Below the pieces are notes generated by a model. It searched no databases and had not been told where the DNA came from. It saw only the letters and a list, made by a program, of their open reading frames with translations. Position numbers and translations under genes: made by a program. A stretch of DNA of 64,000 bases from Catenulispora acidiphila DSM 44928 (GTDB taxonomy: Bacteria > Actinomycetota > Actinomycetes > Streptomycetales > Catenulisporaceae). Shown here one piece after another: positions 16,401-26,300 of this stretch (position 1 is its first letter; every line of letters starts with the position of its first letter). The stretch is taken from NCBI RefSeq assembly GCF_000024025.1, contig NC_013131.1, positions 8,040,229 through 8,104,228 on the forward strand, in the 5' to 3' direction.

Positions 16401-17609
16401 GTGATGGTGGTCGCTAGTGAGCGGATCCGGTTCGGCTTGGCCGCTCCTGTGCGGGTGCAGGCTGCGGGGAGTATTGCGGACGCCACGCAGACTCAGCTGT
16501 TCGCGGAGATTCTCACTGCTGGGCCGCTTTCGCGGACTGAGCTGGCGCGGCGTGCCGATCTGTCGCAGTCGACGGTGACCAAGGTGGTCAATCCGCTCAT
16601 CGAGGCCGGCTATGTGGTTGAGGTGGGCGCCAAGAGTTCGGGGATGGGTAGGCCGCATCGGTTGTTGCGGGTCGCCGCGGATCGGTATGCGGTGATCGGC
16701 GTGAAGATCGCGCCGGGGTCGGTGACCGGTGTGCTGGCTGATCTTGAGGCTCGGGTGCTCGCTCATCGGACGCGGCCTCTCACCGCGGGTCACGATCCGG
16801 CGGAGGCGTTGGACGCGGCGGTGGCTGTGGTGCGGGAGCTGGTCGACGACCCCACGGCACACGGCGAGGTTCTGGGACTTGGTGTGGGACTCGGCGGTCA
16901 TGTGGACACCGCCTCGGGGCGGGTGGCGCATTCCGGCGTGCTCGGGTGGGACAACGTGCAGGTCGCTGAACCGTTGGCGGCGGCGACGGGGCTGCCGACG
17001 GTCGTGGACAACGACGTGAACGCGCTGGCGATCGCCGAGCGCTGGTTCGGCGCGGGCCGCGACATCGATTCGTTCGTGCTGGTGACCACCGGACCCGGTG
17101 TGGGTTGTGGTCTGCTGCTCGGCGGGCAGTTGTACGCCGGGTCCACAGGGCTGGCCGGCGAGTTGGGCCACATCCCGCTGCAGGCGAACGGAGTGGTCTG
17201 CGACTGCGGGAACCGCGGATGTCTGGAGACGGTGGCGTCGGACCGGGCAGTGCTGCGGGAGATCGCCGCACACGGCGGATCGATCACCGATATCGGCGAG
17301 GCGATCACGGCGGCGCGGTCCGGTGATGAGCGGGCCTTGGCGGCGTTCGAGACGATGGGCACGGCGTTGGGCCTGGGTCTGGCGACCGTGTGCAACCTGT
17401 TCAACCCACAGCGGATCGTGCTGACCGGCGAGCGGGCGAGTGCTTATGACCTGTTCGGGTCCGCGTGCGAAAAGTCGTGGCGGGAGCACGCGTTCTCCAC
17501 GGCGGCTCAGGACTGCGAGTTGGTCGTGGACGAGGCCGACGACTTGATGTGGGCACGCGGCGCGGGATGCCTGGTGATCCGGGAAGCGGTCGGGGCGTCG
17601 GTGGGCTGA
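16401..17609 (+). CDS. ROK-family transcriptional repressor (NagC/XylR type)
   Basis: A 402-residue regulator. An N-terminal winged HTH (about 30-85, LSRTELARRADLSQSTVTKVV) is followed by a ROK sugar-kinase-like domain (about 95-395). This includes the ROK glycine motif (TTGPGVGCGLLLGGQLYAG) and the zinc-binding cysteine cluster CDCGNRGCLE (about 273-282). The GTG at 16401 and the ATG at 16404 are both possible starts behind GGGG. It converges on the GH13 gene 50 bases away and is next to a sugar ABC operon. With the shared AAGAAAGTA elements, this makes it the likely repressor of the dextran/isomalto-oligosaccharide genes (inference). Confidence 0.9.
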   Translation: MMVVASERIRFGLAAPVRVQAAGSIADATQTQLFAEILTAGPLSRTELARRADLSQSTVTKVVNPLIEAGYVVEVGAKSSGMGRPHRLLRVAADRYAVIGVKIAPGSVTGVLADLEARVLAHRTRPLTAGHDPAEALDAAVAVVRELVDDPTAHGEVLGLGVGLGGHVDTASGRVAHSGVLGWDNVQVAEPLAAATGLPTVVDNDVNALAIAERWFGAGRDIDSFVLVTTGPGVGCGLLLGGQLYAGSTGLAGELGHIPLQANGVVCDCGNRGCLETVASDRAVLREIAAHGGSITDIGEAITAARSGDERALAAFETMGTALGLGLATVCNLFNPQRIVLTGERASAYDLFGSACEKSWREHAFSTAAQDCELVVDEADDLMWARGAGCLVIREAVGASVG

Positions 17610-17659
17610 TCTGCTGATCCGCTCTGGCAGACCGCGCCGCACCGACGCCAACGTGAGCA

Positions 17660-19345
17660 TTAAGAATTGCGGATGAGCCAGGCGGTGCTGGAGCCGGGCA
17701 GTACCCGGTTGCTGATCGTGGTGCTGGCCAGCGTCACATGGCCGAGCTCCTCCGACAGGTGAAACGGCGCGTCACCGAAGACGGTGACCACGGTCAGCGT
17801 CCCACGCGTGAAGATGAGCACGTCCGGGCGAGGCTGCTCGTGATCGGCCCAGGTGATCTGGTCGGGGGCGCCCGCGAACAGGGCTCGGCGCGCTGTCAGG
17901 GCGCTGCGATAGAAGTTCAGAGTCGAGTGCGGGTCGGTACTTTGCCGGTCCTGCGCGTAGTCGGCGAACCACAGCGGCTGCGGCAGCCAGGGCTTTCCGG
18001 CAGCGTTCGCAGGGCTGAAGCCGAAGCTCGGAGCGCTCGCGTTCCAGGGCAACGGGACACGGCAGCCGTCGCGACCGTGTTCACGGCCGGCCGACCGGGT
18101 CCAGATGGGGTCCTGGCGGGCTTCGTCGGGGATGTCCATGACCTCCGGCAGACCGAGCTCCTCCCCCTGATAGAGGAACGCGGCGCCGGGAAGTGCGAGC
18201 TGGAACAGCAGCGCCGCGCGAGCTCGAGCCTGGCCGACGGCTACGTCGACCGGGCCGCGGCGGCGGAGCAGACGCGCCATGGCGTCGGGTGACTCGAGGG
18301 GTTCAGCGGTGGTCAGGCCGTAGCGGGAGACCGCGCGGTGCGCGTCGTGGCTGTTGAGCACCCAGGCCAGGACGCCGGCCTGGTCCGGGACGGGTGCCGT
18401 CGCGGCCATCGCCTGCAGTGCTCTTTGAACGCTGGCGCGGAAGGCGGCGGCGTCCCAGTTCTGGGTCATCAGGTCGAAGTAGAACGCCTCGTGCAGCTCC
18501 CCGGGCCGGATGAAGGCGGTGACGTGTTCAGCGGTGGGTGCCCAGATTTCGCCGACGAGCATCAGGTCTCTGTCGGCGTATTCCTCGGTCACGGCACGCC
18601 AGCTGCGGTAGATGTCGTGGACGGCGGGCTGGTTGCTGGCGGGGTCCGAGCCTCCAGGGCGGAAGCCGTTATCCGGACGGTCGGGAAGTCCGTCGGCCTT
18701 GACCAGCATGGCGGCCACATCGATGCGGAAGCCGTCGACGCCCTTGTCGAACCAGTGGCGCAGCATGTCCTGAAAGTGTGCGCGGACCTCGGGTCGATCC
18801 CAGTTCAGGTCGGGCTGCCAGGAGTCGAACAGGTGCAGGTACCACTGGCCGGGGCTGCCGTCGGGGTCCGTGGTCCGGGTCCAGGCCGAGCCGCCGAACA
18901 CGGATTGCCAGTTGTTGGGCGGCAGTTCGCCGTCGGCGCCTTGACCGTCGTGGAAGTGGAACAGGGCGCGCTGCGATGAGCCGGCAGGGCTGTTCAGTGC
19001 TTGCTGGAACCAGGGGTGTTCGGCCGAGCAGTGGTTGGGGACGATGTCGAGCAAGACCTTGAGACTGCGGTCGTGCGCGGCTTTGACCAGCCGGTCCAGC
19101 GCTGCCGTTCCGCCGTAGAGCGGGTCGATGCTGAAGTAGTCGGCGATGTCGTAGCCGCCGTCCCGTCCGGGCGAGGGATAGCAGGGGCTCAGCCACAGCG
19201 CGTCCACGCCGAGGCGCTCCAGATGGTCCAGCCGCGAGGCCAGGCCGTCCAGATCGCCGGTGCCGTCTCCGTCGCCGTCGGCGAAGGACTTCACGTAGAC
19301 CTGGTAGACGACGGCGTCACGCCACCATGGGCGAGCGGTGCTCAC
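17660..19345 (-). CDS. GH13 alpha-glucosidase (oligo-1,6-glucosidase-like)
   Basis: A 561-residue intracellular glycoside hydrolase without a signal peptide. The (beta/alpha)8 motifs are present: WWRDAVVYQVYVKSF, DIVPNH (region I), GFRIDVAAML (region II, nucleophile Asp), GEIWAP (region III, acid/base Glu) and NSHDAHRAVSRYG (region IV, stabilising Asp). The residue right after the nucleophile is Val. In yeast isomaltase versus maltase this position favours alpha-1,6 activity, but the rule is not strict. The start is GTG at 19345, preceded by AAGGAG. It is the last gene of the binding-protein/permease operon, so it likely cleaves imported isomalto-oligosaccharides to glucose. Confidence 0.88.
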   Translation of the reverse strand: MSTARPWWRDAVVYQVYVKSFADGDGDGTGDLDGLASRLDHLERLGVDALWLSPCYPSPGRDGGYDIADYFSIDPLYGGTAALDRLVKAAHDRSLKVLLDIVPNHCSAEHPWFQQALNSPAGSSQRALFHFHDGQGADGELPPNNWQSVFGGSAWTRTTDPDGSPGQWYLHLFDSWQPDLNWDRPEVRAHFQDMLRHWFDKGVDGFRIDVAAMLVKADGLPDRPDNGFRPGGSDPASNQPAVHDIYRSWRAVTEEYADRDLMLVGEIWAPTAEHVTAFIRPGELHEAFYFDLMTQNWDAAAFRASVQRALQAMAATAPVPDQAGVLAWVLNSHDAHRAVSRYGLTTAEPLESPDAMARLLRRRGPVDVAVGQARARAALLFQLALPGAAFLYQGEELGLPEVMDIPDEARQDPIWTRSAGREHGRDGCRVPLPWNASAPSFGFSPANAAGKPWLPQPLWFADYAQDRQSTDPHSTLNFYRSALTARRALFAGAPDQITWADHEQPRPDVLIFTRGTLTVVTVFGDAPFHLSEELGHVTLASTTISNRVLPGSSTAWLIRNS

Positions 19346-19418
19346 TGGGGATTCTCCTTGCGGGTTGAGCGGCAGTGTCGAGATCCGACGGGGGTGCTCG
19401 GTGCGGCGCGGTGTGCGG

Positions 19419-20330
19419 CTACTTCAGTGCGCCGGAAGTGATGCCGCGGCTGATGGTGCGCTGGAAGATCAGGAAGAACAGGACGGCCGGCAAAATACCC
19501 AGCAGTGCCGAGGAACTGGTCGTGGTCACATCCATCATGTTCTGCCCCTGCAACAGCCCCAGTGCCACAGGAACGGTCTGTTTGCTGTTCGAGACCAGGA
19601 AGACCAGCGGGAAGAAGAACTCGTTCCAGGTCCAGATGAAGAAGAAGGTGAACAGCACGGTGAGGGTGGACCGGCTGATCGGGATCACCACATGCCACAG
19701 GGTTCGAAGACGGCCGGCGCCGTCGACGGAGGCGGCGTCGAGCAGCTCACGGGGGAACTCGCCGTAGACCGAGGACAACAGGTACGCGCCGAAGGCGCTG
19801 TGGATCACGCCGAAGACGATGATCAGGCTGGTGCGCGTGTCGTAGAGGTTCATGGATTTGGCCGCGTAGTACAGCGGGTAGACCAGTTCCTCTTGGGGCA
19901 GCACGTTGGCGATCAGGAAGAAGATCAGCAGCGCCCCGCGTCCGCGCAGGCGACCGATGCCGATGGCGTAGGCGTTCAGGGTGGACAACACCACGCCGAT
20001 GACGGCAGCTCCCAGGGATATCAGGAAGCTGTTGAGCAGCATCAGCCCGAAGTCGGCGCGGTTCCAGAAGTCGATGAGCCCCGACAGGTGCAGCGCGCTC
20101 GGCAGCGAAAGCGGACCGCCGCTGGCGTATTCGCTGGGCGTCTTCACAGCGTTGATGGCGACCAGCAGGAACGGCGCCAGCACCAGCAGGGCCAGCACGA
20201 GGAGCACGGCCAGCACGGCGTAGCGGGCGCGGCCGGGTCCGAGCCGGCGCCGCCCGGGCGTCTCGCGGGACGAGCGCCGCGAACGGGGCGAGCGGGTCGG
20301 CGGCTTGGCGGTCAGCGTTCGGGTGGTCAC
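19419..20330 (-). CDS. ABC sugar transporter permease (MalG-like)
   Basis: A 303-residue inner-membrane permease of the carbohydrate uptake CUT1 family. After a basic N-terminus rich in Arg/Ser/Pro, six hydrophobic segments follow (first at about 35-60). The EAA loop is visible as ELLDAASVDGAGRLRTLWHVVIP. The GTG at 20330 overlaps the stop of the upstream permease (GTGA), indicating coupling. No ATPase of the MsiK/MalK type is in the operon. Actinomycete CUT1 systems commonly share a distant MsiK, so that is the probable energy source. Confidence 0.93.
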   Translation of the reverse strand: MTTRTLTAKPPTRSPRSRRSSRETPGRRRLGPGRARYAVLAVLLVLALLVLAPFLLVAINAVKTPSEYASGGPLSLPSALHLSGLIDFWNRADFGLMLLNSFLISLGAAVIGVVLSTLNAYAIGIGRLRGRGALLIFFLIANVLPQEELVYPLYYAAKSMNLYDTRTSLIIVFGVIHSAFGAYLLSSVYGEFPRELLDAASVDGAGRLRTLWHVVIPISRSTLTVLFTFFFIWTWNEFFFPLVFLVSNSKQTVPVALGLLQGQNMMDVTTTSSSALLGILPAVLFFLIFQRTISRGITSGALK

Positions 20331-21244
20331 GGCTTCTCCGTCTTCTGGTTGCGGGCCTGCACCCGCAGGAACACGACGGCCAGGATGACGATCATCGCGG
20401 TCAGGACCGTGGAGATCGCCGAGCCGTAGCCGACGTTGGCGTTCTGGAAGTAGTTCTTGTAGGCGAAGTAGCTCGGCACGAGGGTCGAGTTGCCCGGGCC
20501 TCCGCCGGTGAGCACGAAGATCTGCCCGAAGATCTTCAAGGTGGCGATGGTGGTGGTGACGACCACGACGTAGATCTCGGGACGGATCAACGGGACCGAC
20601 ACCCGCAGGAAGCGTTGCCGCCAGCCGGCGCCGTCGAGCTCGGCCGCCTCGTACAGCTCCGGGTCGACCCGCTGCAGCCCGGCCATGAACATGACCAGCG
20701 GGTAGCCGATCTGGGCCCAGGCGAGGGTGAACATCACAGTGGGCAGCGCGTAGTGCGGATCGCCGAGCCAGTTGTGGGCCAGCGAATGCAGTCCGACTTT
20801 GTTCAGGACGGTGTTCAGCGCGCCGTAGTCCGGGTTGAGGATCCACCCCCAGACCACGCCGGTGACCGCGACCGGCAGCACCTGCGGCAGATAGAAGCTG
20901 GAGCGCAGGAAGGCTGCCATGCGCGGGCCGAAGCGCTTGGCGACGTAGTCGAACAGCACCGCGGCCAGGGCCAGGCCGATCATCGTCGGGACGATCACCA
21001 TGGCCAGGATCAGGATGCCGATGTTCTTGAACGAGGCCCAGAAGTTCTGGTCGTGCAGCAGCCTGGTGTAGTTGTCCAGGCCGATCCAGTGCAGCGGGCC
21101 GATGCCTTGCCAGCGGGTGAAGCTGATCACCATGGTGGCGATCAGCGGGACGATGATGACCGCGGTGCACAGCAGCATTCCCGGGGCCAGGAACAGGGCA
21201 TAGCCGCCTTGGGCGGGCATGCGGGCTTTCTTGGTTGCCGACAT
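20327..21244 (-). CDS. ABC sugar transporter permease (MalF-like)
   Basis: A 305-residue CUT1 permease with six membrane helices (the first about 20-40, FLAPGMLLCTAVIIVPLIAT) and the EAA loop ELYEAAELDGAGWRQRFLRVSVP. It pairs with the overlapping MalG-like protein to form the translocation channel for the sugar delivered by the upstream binding protein. It starts at ATG 21244, 67 bases after the binding-protein gene. Confidence 0.93.
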   Translation of the reverse strand: MSATKKARMPAQGGYALFLAPGMLLCTAVIIVPLIATMVISFTRWQGIGPLHWIGLDNYTRLLHDQNFWASFKNIGILILAMVIVPTMIGLALAAVLFDYVAKRFGPRMAAFLRSSFYLPQVLPVAVTGVVWGWILNPDYGALNTVLNKVGLHSLAHNWLGDPHYALPTVMFTLAWAQIGYPLVMFMAGLQRVDPELYEAAELDGAGWRQRFLRVSVPLIRPEIYVVVVTTTIATLKIFGQIFVLTGGGPGNSTLVPSYFAYKNYFQNANVGYGSAISTVLTAMIVILAVVFLRVQARNQKTEKP

Positions 21245-21311
21245 GGCGTTCCTTCGTGGAGCCCGGCGGGCGGACGGCCTGCCCGCCCGCCGGGAGGTGA
21301 GCTGGCTGTGG

Positions 21312-22607
21312 CTACTGCGGTGCGTTCTGCTTGTAGGCGGAGCCGATGGTGTCGAGCATCGAACTCGGGCTCTTGGATCCGTTGATCAGTTCCTGGATCG
21401 CGTGCTGGAGCGTGTCGTAGTAGCCGGTGACCGGCCAGTCCGGGTAGAACCCCAGGCCGTCCTTGGCGGTGATCGAGTCGAACTCGGTGATCAGTTCCTT
21501 GCTGCTGGGGTTCGTGATCGCCGCCGGATCCGCGGCCACCGGCACCCCGCCGCTGTTGCCCATCAGGTTCTGGACGTTCTTGCTGAGCGTGGTGTCGATG
21601 AAGTCGTAGGCCAGGTCCTTGTTCTTGGCCTTGGTGGGCACCACCCACAGGTTGCCGCTGGAGCCGACCTGCAGCGTGTTGCCGGGGAACAGGAACGTGC
21701 CCCACTGCATGCCCTTGACCTCGCTCAGGAATTGGCCGTACCACCAGTTCCCGGAGAACATCATCGGGATCTTGCCCTGCTCGAAGGCGTTGGCCTCGTC
21801 CTGGGCCTTGACCGCGGCGGAGTCCTTGCTGATGTAGCCCTTCTTCACCCAGTCGGCGAAGGTGTTCGCGGCGTAGGACATCTGCGGGCCCTGGAAGTCG
21901 ACCTTGCCCTTGAACAGCTGGTAGTCGTTGACCCAGGTGCGGTCGGCCTTGGACAGCGCCAGTTCGTAGAACAGGTGCACCCCGAGGTAGTCCGCGCCGC
22001 TCATGGCCAGCGGGGTGACCCCGGCGCCCTTGAACGTCGCCATCGCCGCCGTGAACTGATCGGGCGTGGTGGGGACCGGGACGTTGTACTTCGCGAACAG
22101 GTCCTTGTTGTAGTAGACGGTGAGGAATTCGCCGTTCATCGGCACGCCGTACCAAGTGCTGCCGCCCATGATGCCGCCGGTGTACTTGGCGGTGGTCTGC
22201 AGCGACGGACTCAACGTCTTGTCCCAGCCGCGCGAGGCGGCCTGGCTGCTCAGATCGGTCAGCAGACCCTGCTTGGACAACAGGCCGGCGGTGGAGTTGC
22301 CCTTGTTGTACTCCATCACGTCGGGCACGTCGTTGGAGTTGAGGATCATCCCGGCGTTCTGCTGGATCTGGTCGAAGCTCTTCGCCTCGAACTTGACCGT
22401 CACCCCCGGATGGGCGGCCTGGAACTCCTTGATCGCCTCGGCGCGTGCGATGCCGGAGGCACTGTCGTTGGCTTCGTAGTCCCAGACCACGAGCGTCTTG
22501 CCGCCGCCGCCCGAGGCGGCTTTGGAGCTGGAACTCCCGCAGCCGGCCAAAACCAGCGACACGGCCGCGGCCAATGCCACGCAGACCGCGTACTTAGTGG
22601 AGCGCAC
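21312..22607 (-). CDS. Extracellular sugar-binding lipoprotein of the ABC importer
   Basis: A 431-residue family-1 solute-binding protein. The signal peptide has the lipobox LAGC at about residues 24-27, so it is a lipid-anchored receptor outside the membrane. The mature part shows the usual two-lobed pattern (VVWDYEAND, VTVKFEAKSFDQI, DVMEYNKG, PMNGEFLTVYYNKDLF, MMFSGNWW). The GTG at 22607 is chosen because AGGAGGA lies eight bases upstream; the open frame extends to 22703 but without signal-like sequence. First gene of the importer operon; a putative ROK operator lies about 175 bases upstream. The ligand is inferred to be isomalto-oligosaccharide. Confidence 0.92.
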   Translation of the reverse strand: MRSTKYAVCVALAAAVSLVLAGCGSSSSKAASGGGGKTLVVWDYEANDSASGIARAEAIKEFQAAHPGVTVKFEAKSFDQIQQNAGMILNSNDVPDVMEYNKGNSTAGLLSKQGLLTDLSSQAASRGWDKTLSPSLQTTAKYTGGIMGGSTWYGVPMNGEFLTVYYNKDLFAKYNVPVPTTPDQFTAAMATFKGAGVTPLAMSGADYLGVHLFYELALSKADRTWVNDYQLFKGKVDFQGPQMSYAANTFADWVKKGYISKDSAAVKAQDEANAFEQGKIPMMFSGNWWYGQFLSEVKGMQWGTFLFPGNTLQVGSSGNLWVVPTKAKNKDLAYDFIDTTLSKNVQNLMGNSGGVPVAADPAAITNPSSKELITEFDSITAKDGLGFYPDWPVTGYYDTLQHAIQELINGSKSPSSMLDTIGSAYKQNAPQ

Positions 22608-22778
22608 TTCGTGTCCTCCTGTGTCCGATGAGGGTGCGGCACGGCTTCCGCTTGACCCCGTGAGGGAACCGGGGCGATCACCAACAGCGGAACCGCTGGC
22701 CAAGAGGGCCCGCGAAGCCTGGCCCGGTTGCCTGCCGATGGCCCCCTGGGGGGCCGGTGCTCGCCATCGTAGGAAGAG

Positions 22779-22802
22779 TTACTTTCTTGGGTCAAGATAG
22801 TT
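22779..22802 (-). promoter_or_regulatory. Putative ROK operator upstream of the sugar-importer operon
   Basis: Read on the minus strand it gives AACTATCTTGACC followed by CAAGAAAGTAA, with the imperfect dyad CTTG-N3-CAAG. It shares AACTATC and AAGAAAGTA with the element upstream of the ROK gene. The distance to the binding-protein start (about 175 bases) leaves a long leader. The rest of 22608-23001 has no gene. Confidence 0.55.
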
Positions 22803-22945
22803 AGAGGTTACAGCAGCGTCACGAATCGGCGGGGGCACGAGTTGAGGTCTCGCCGACCCGAGGCCGTAAACGCGCTGGTCACCCGCGCGAGGCAGGGGTG
22901 TGTCGCGGCAGCGGTGGCGAGTGTTTGTTACCGCGTGAAGGCAAG

Positions 22946-22983
22946 CGGGGCCGGTCCGCGCTGTCAGGTGCGGGCCGGCCCCG
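22946..22983 (-). terminator. GC-rich hairpin after the tatA-like gene
   Basis: A 14-bp stem (CGGGGCCGGTCCGC / GCGGGCCGGCCCCG, one G-U pair) encloses a 10-base loop, 18 bases downstream of the tatA-like stop on the minus strand. There is no T-run, as is usual for actinomycete terminators. Confidence 0.6.
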
Positions 22984-23001
22984 GGTTTCGCAGACTCGGG
23001 G

Positions 23002-23250
23002 CTAGGCCCGGAGCCGGTCGGGAATGTCGGTGACGGCGTGGTCCTCGTGCCGCAGATCTTGGTGTGGCGGCAACGACGCCTGTTCCGCTTCTGCCGCATC
23101 GTCCTGAGCGCTCTGGCGCAGCTCGCTCTTGAAGATGCGCAGCGACTGTCCCATGGAGCGCGCGGCGACGGGCAGCCGTTTGGCGCCGAACAGGACGACG
23201 GTGATCGCGAGGATGAGCAGGATGTGCCAGGGTTCGAATGCGCCGGTCAT
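23002..23250 (-). CDS. tatA: TatA-like twin-arginine translocase subunit
   Basis: An 82-residue protein with one N-terminal membrane helix (WHILLILAITVVLFG, about 8-22). The Tat hallmark FGAKRLPVAARSMGQSLRIFK follows, then a charged tail. The ATG at 23250 places the helix at the very N-terminus, as in TatA. The gene is 73 bases behind the GH66 gene on the same strand, and the GH27 enzyme upstream has a Tat signal. It may therefore be a dedicated or additional TatA for polysaccharidase export; a housekeeping tatAC pair would be elsewhere. Confidence 0.9.
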   Translation of the reverse strand: MTGAFEPWHILLILAITVVLFGAKRLPVAARSMGQSLRIFKSELRQSAQDDAAEAEQASLPPHQDLRHEDHAVTDIPDRLRA

Positions 23251-23323
23251 GTCTCCAACTCTGGTCGCGGTGGCGGCGCGCCGCCCGGCCCGGCGTGCGC
23301 GGTACCGGGCAGCGCGCCTCGGG

Positions 23324-26300
23324 TCATCCGACGGTGGCCGGTAGGCCGTTGACGGTGAACGCGGAGGGCTTCGCATCGGCACCGCTGTAGGTGCCGCTGA
23401 AGCCGATCGATATCGAGGCTCCCGGCGCGATGGCGCCGTTGAAGGACTGGTTGGTGGCGGTGACGTTATGGCCGTTCTGCGACCAGTTGGCGTTCCAGCC
23501 GCTGCCGACCTGCTGGTTGCCGGGGAAGGCGAAGCCCAGCGTCCAGCCGTTGATCGCGGTGCTGCCGGTGTTGGTGATCGTCACCGCGACGGACATCCCC
23601 GATCCCCAGTCGCTTTGCACCGCGTACGTCACCTTGGCCGTACTCGGCGGTGGTGCGCCTGCGGTGGTCACCGCCGTTGTGCCGGACGCCGAACCGGTCA
23701 GGCCTGTGGAGTCCTTCGCCTTGACGTAGAACTGGTAGGCAGTGGATGGCGACAGCCCGGTGATGGTGGCGCTCAGAGTGCCGGCACCGGTGGACGCCAC
23801 GACCTTGTCAGGGTTGCCGACCTGGAAGACCTGGTAGCCGGAGATCGGGTTGCTGCCCGCGGCTGCCGCGGTCCAGGTCAGCGTGGCCGCGCTGGTGGTG
23901 ACGTTCGACGCCGCCGGAGTACCTGGAGCACCCGGTGGTGTGGAACCGCCGGAGGCAGTGGTCACCGACGTGGTGCCGGACGCCGAACCGGTCAGCCCTG
24001 TGGAGTCCTTCGCCTTGACGTAGAACTGGTAGCTGGTCGACGGCGACAGACCACTGACGTTCGCCGACAGACCGGTCGAGGAGGCCACGACGGCGTCCGG
24101 GGAGCCGACGCGGTACACGTCGTACCCGGCGACCGGGTTGCTGCCGGCCGTGGCAGCGGTCCAGGTCAGGGTCGCGGAGTTGGCGGTGATGTTGGACGCG
24201 ACCGGGGTCCCGGGCGCGCCCGGGGCGGTCGGCGTACCGCCGCTGCCGGGCAGAACCGGCGCGTCGCCCGGTCCGGTCTGGCTGGTGTACACCATGTCCC
24301 AGTAGTTGAGGCTGGGCACGGTGAACGACACGTACGAGCCGCCGGAGTCGGTCCCGGTGGTGAACGGCACCGAGTAGGTGGTGCCGTTGTTGTAGTCCGG
24401 CGAGGCGAACATGACGGCCTTGGGCGTGTTCTTGAAGTAGTACTTCACCGGCACATTGGTCAGCTGTGTCGGCGCCGGGTGCGGCGTGGTGATGTGCGAG
24501 CACATGTCGCACGCGCCGGTCTGCCAGAGGTTGCTGGACTGCCCGACCATGTTGATGAGCTGGATGACCTCGTGGTCCGCGTCCTGCTTGGTGAACGCCC
24601 AGACGTCGCCCGGCGTCGCCTGGCTGCTGACCGTCTGGCCGGAGACGGCGACGGTCTGATTGGTCGCCGTCTGGCCGTCCCGCAGCAGGTTCTCGTAGGC
24701 GGTCATGAAGTCGTAGTAGTTCTGCACCGACTGGGACAGCGAGGCACTCATGGGTGTCGCGCCGGCCCGGTACTCCTGATAGTCCAGCATCAGGCCGTTG
24801 TCGCCGAGCTCTTCGTGGCTGCCGCCGCTGGCGAACAGCGTGGAGTCCAGCAGCAGCACGTCCGGGGTGTTGAACGTGCCGCCGCCGCCGTTGGCGAAGT
24901 CGGTGTACGCCGCGACCGTCAGCGACTTGCCGCGGCCGGTCGGGCTGGCCGACGCGCTCTCGCTGAAGCCTTGGTCGATGGCCGTCTTCAGGCTGCCGTA
25001 GTCCCAGTACTGGTCCCGGTCGTTCGGCCACAGCTCGGAATAGAGCAGGTCCACCGCGCTGGTGTTGGCCTCGCAGTGGGCGTGGTCGTAGGTGACCGGG
25101 TTGAACATCAGGTACTTGCCACTGCCCAGGGCGCTCTTGGCATAGCTGAGGAACGACGGGAAGGTCCCGCTGAGCCACGTCGCCGAGCCGGCCACGTTGT
25201 GAACGGGCGTCGTGCTGTGGGCGCCGTCGGTGTCGGTGGTGCACGAGTCGCTGGCCACGCCGGCCGGCTGGCCGTTGTAGTTGTAGTCGACGGTGTCGGG
25301 GTCGCCGAAGGTGTCACCGTGGAAGCCGTCGAAGTCGAACGCTTGGATCGCGGCGTTCTGCTGGCCCATCAGGTACTGCTGCCAGCCGGGGTTGCTGGGA
25401 TCCATGTAGTCCCACTGGAAGAACGCCAACGGCTTGCTGTGGTTGGTGTCCTGGTAGACGCCCCACGACGGACTGACTCCGAGCCCTTGCGTGTGGTAGT
25501 CCGGCGCACCGCAGCACGAGCCGTTGTCCGCCGAGAAGATGGCGTTGTACGGCATCGCGACGATGTTGCTGTTGTGCGCGGCGGTGACCAGATCCTTCAC
25601 CGCCGAGGCGTACACCGTCTTCTGGTTGCCGTCGTCGGTCCACGAGGAACACGGCGCGCTGACCGTGCCGCACAGCGGCTGGTCGTGGTTGTACTGCCAG
25701 TCGTAGAACTGCAGGCCGTCGATGTGGTAGTTCGACATCGAGCTCATGATCGAGGCGGCCTGGGACGTCGACAGGCCTTGGTTCCCGAAGGAGTTGTTGG
25801 TCATGTAGCCGTAGCGCGGGAACCGGCTCCAGTCCGAGGAGACGTCGACCGCGACGTTGATCGAGTCCAGCGCCTTGCCGGAGGAGTCGGTGGCGACCGC
25901 GCTGACCATGTAGCCGGTGTAGTCGGTCGACGGTGCGGTCCAGTGGAAGGCCAGTGTCGAGGACGCGCCAGAGCCGAGGTTCAGAGTCTGGGCCTGCGAA
26001 GCGCTGGCGGCGTTCTGCATCGTCATGAAGTACAAGGTGACGGCGCCGCCGCTGATGGCACTGCCGGTCTTGTTGGCTGCGTTGACGGTCAGCGAGACGG
26101 TGTCGCCGGGTGCGTACCGCGACTTGTCGGTCGTGATCGAGGCGAGTACCTGCTGGGTGCGAGCGACCCCCGGGTCGCCCGAGGTGCCCGAGGCTGCGGC
26201 CGGTGCGGCCGAACTGACGCCTGGCATCCACCCGATCACGCTGGCAGCCAGCGCCGCGACGGCCAACGCGGCCCGGTGGCGGCTGGGTCGAACCGCTCTC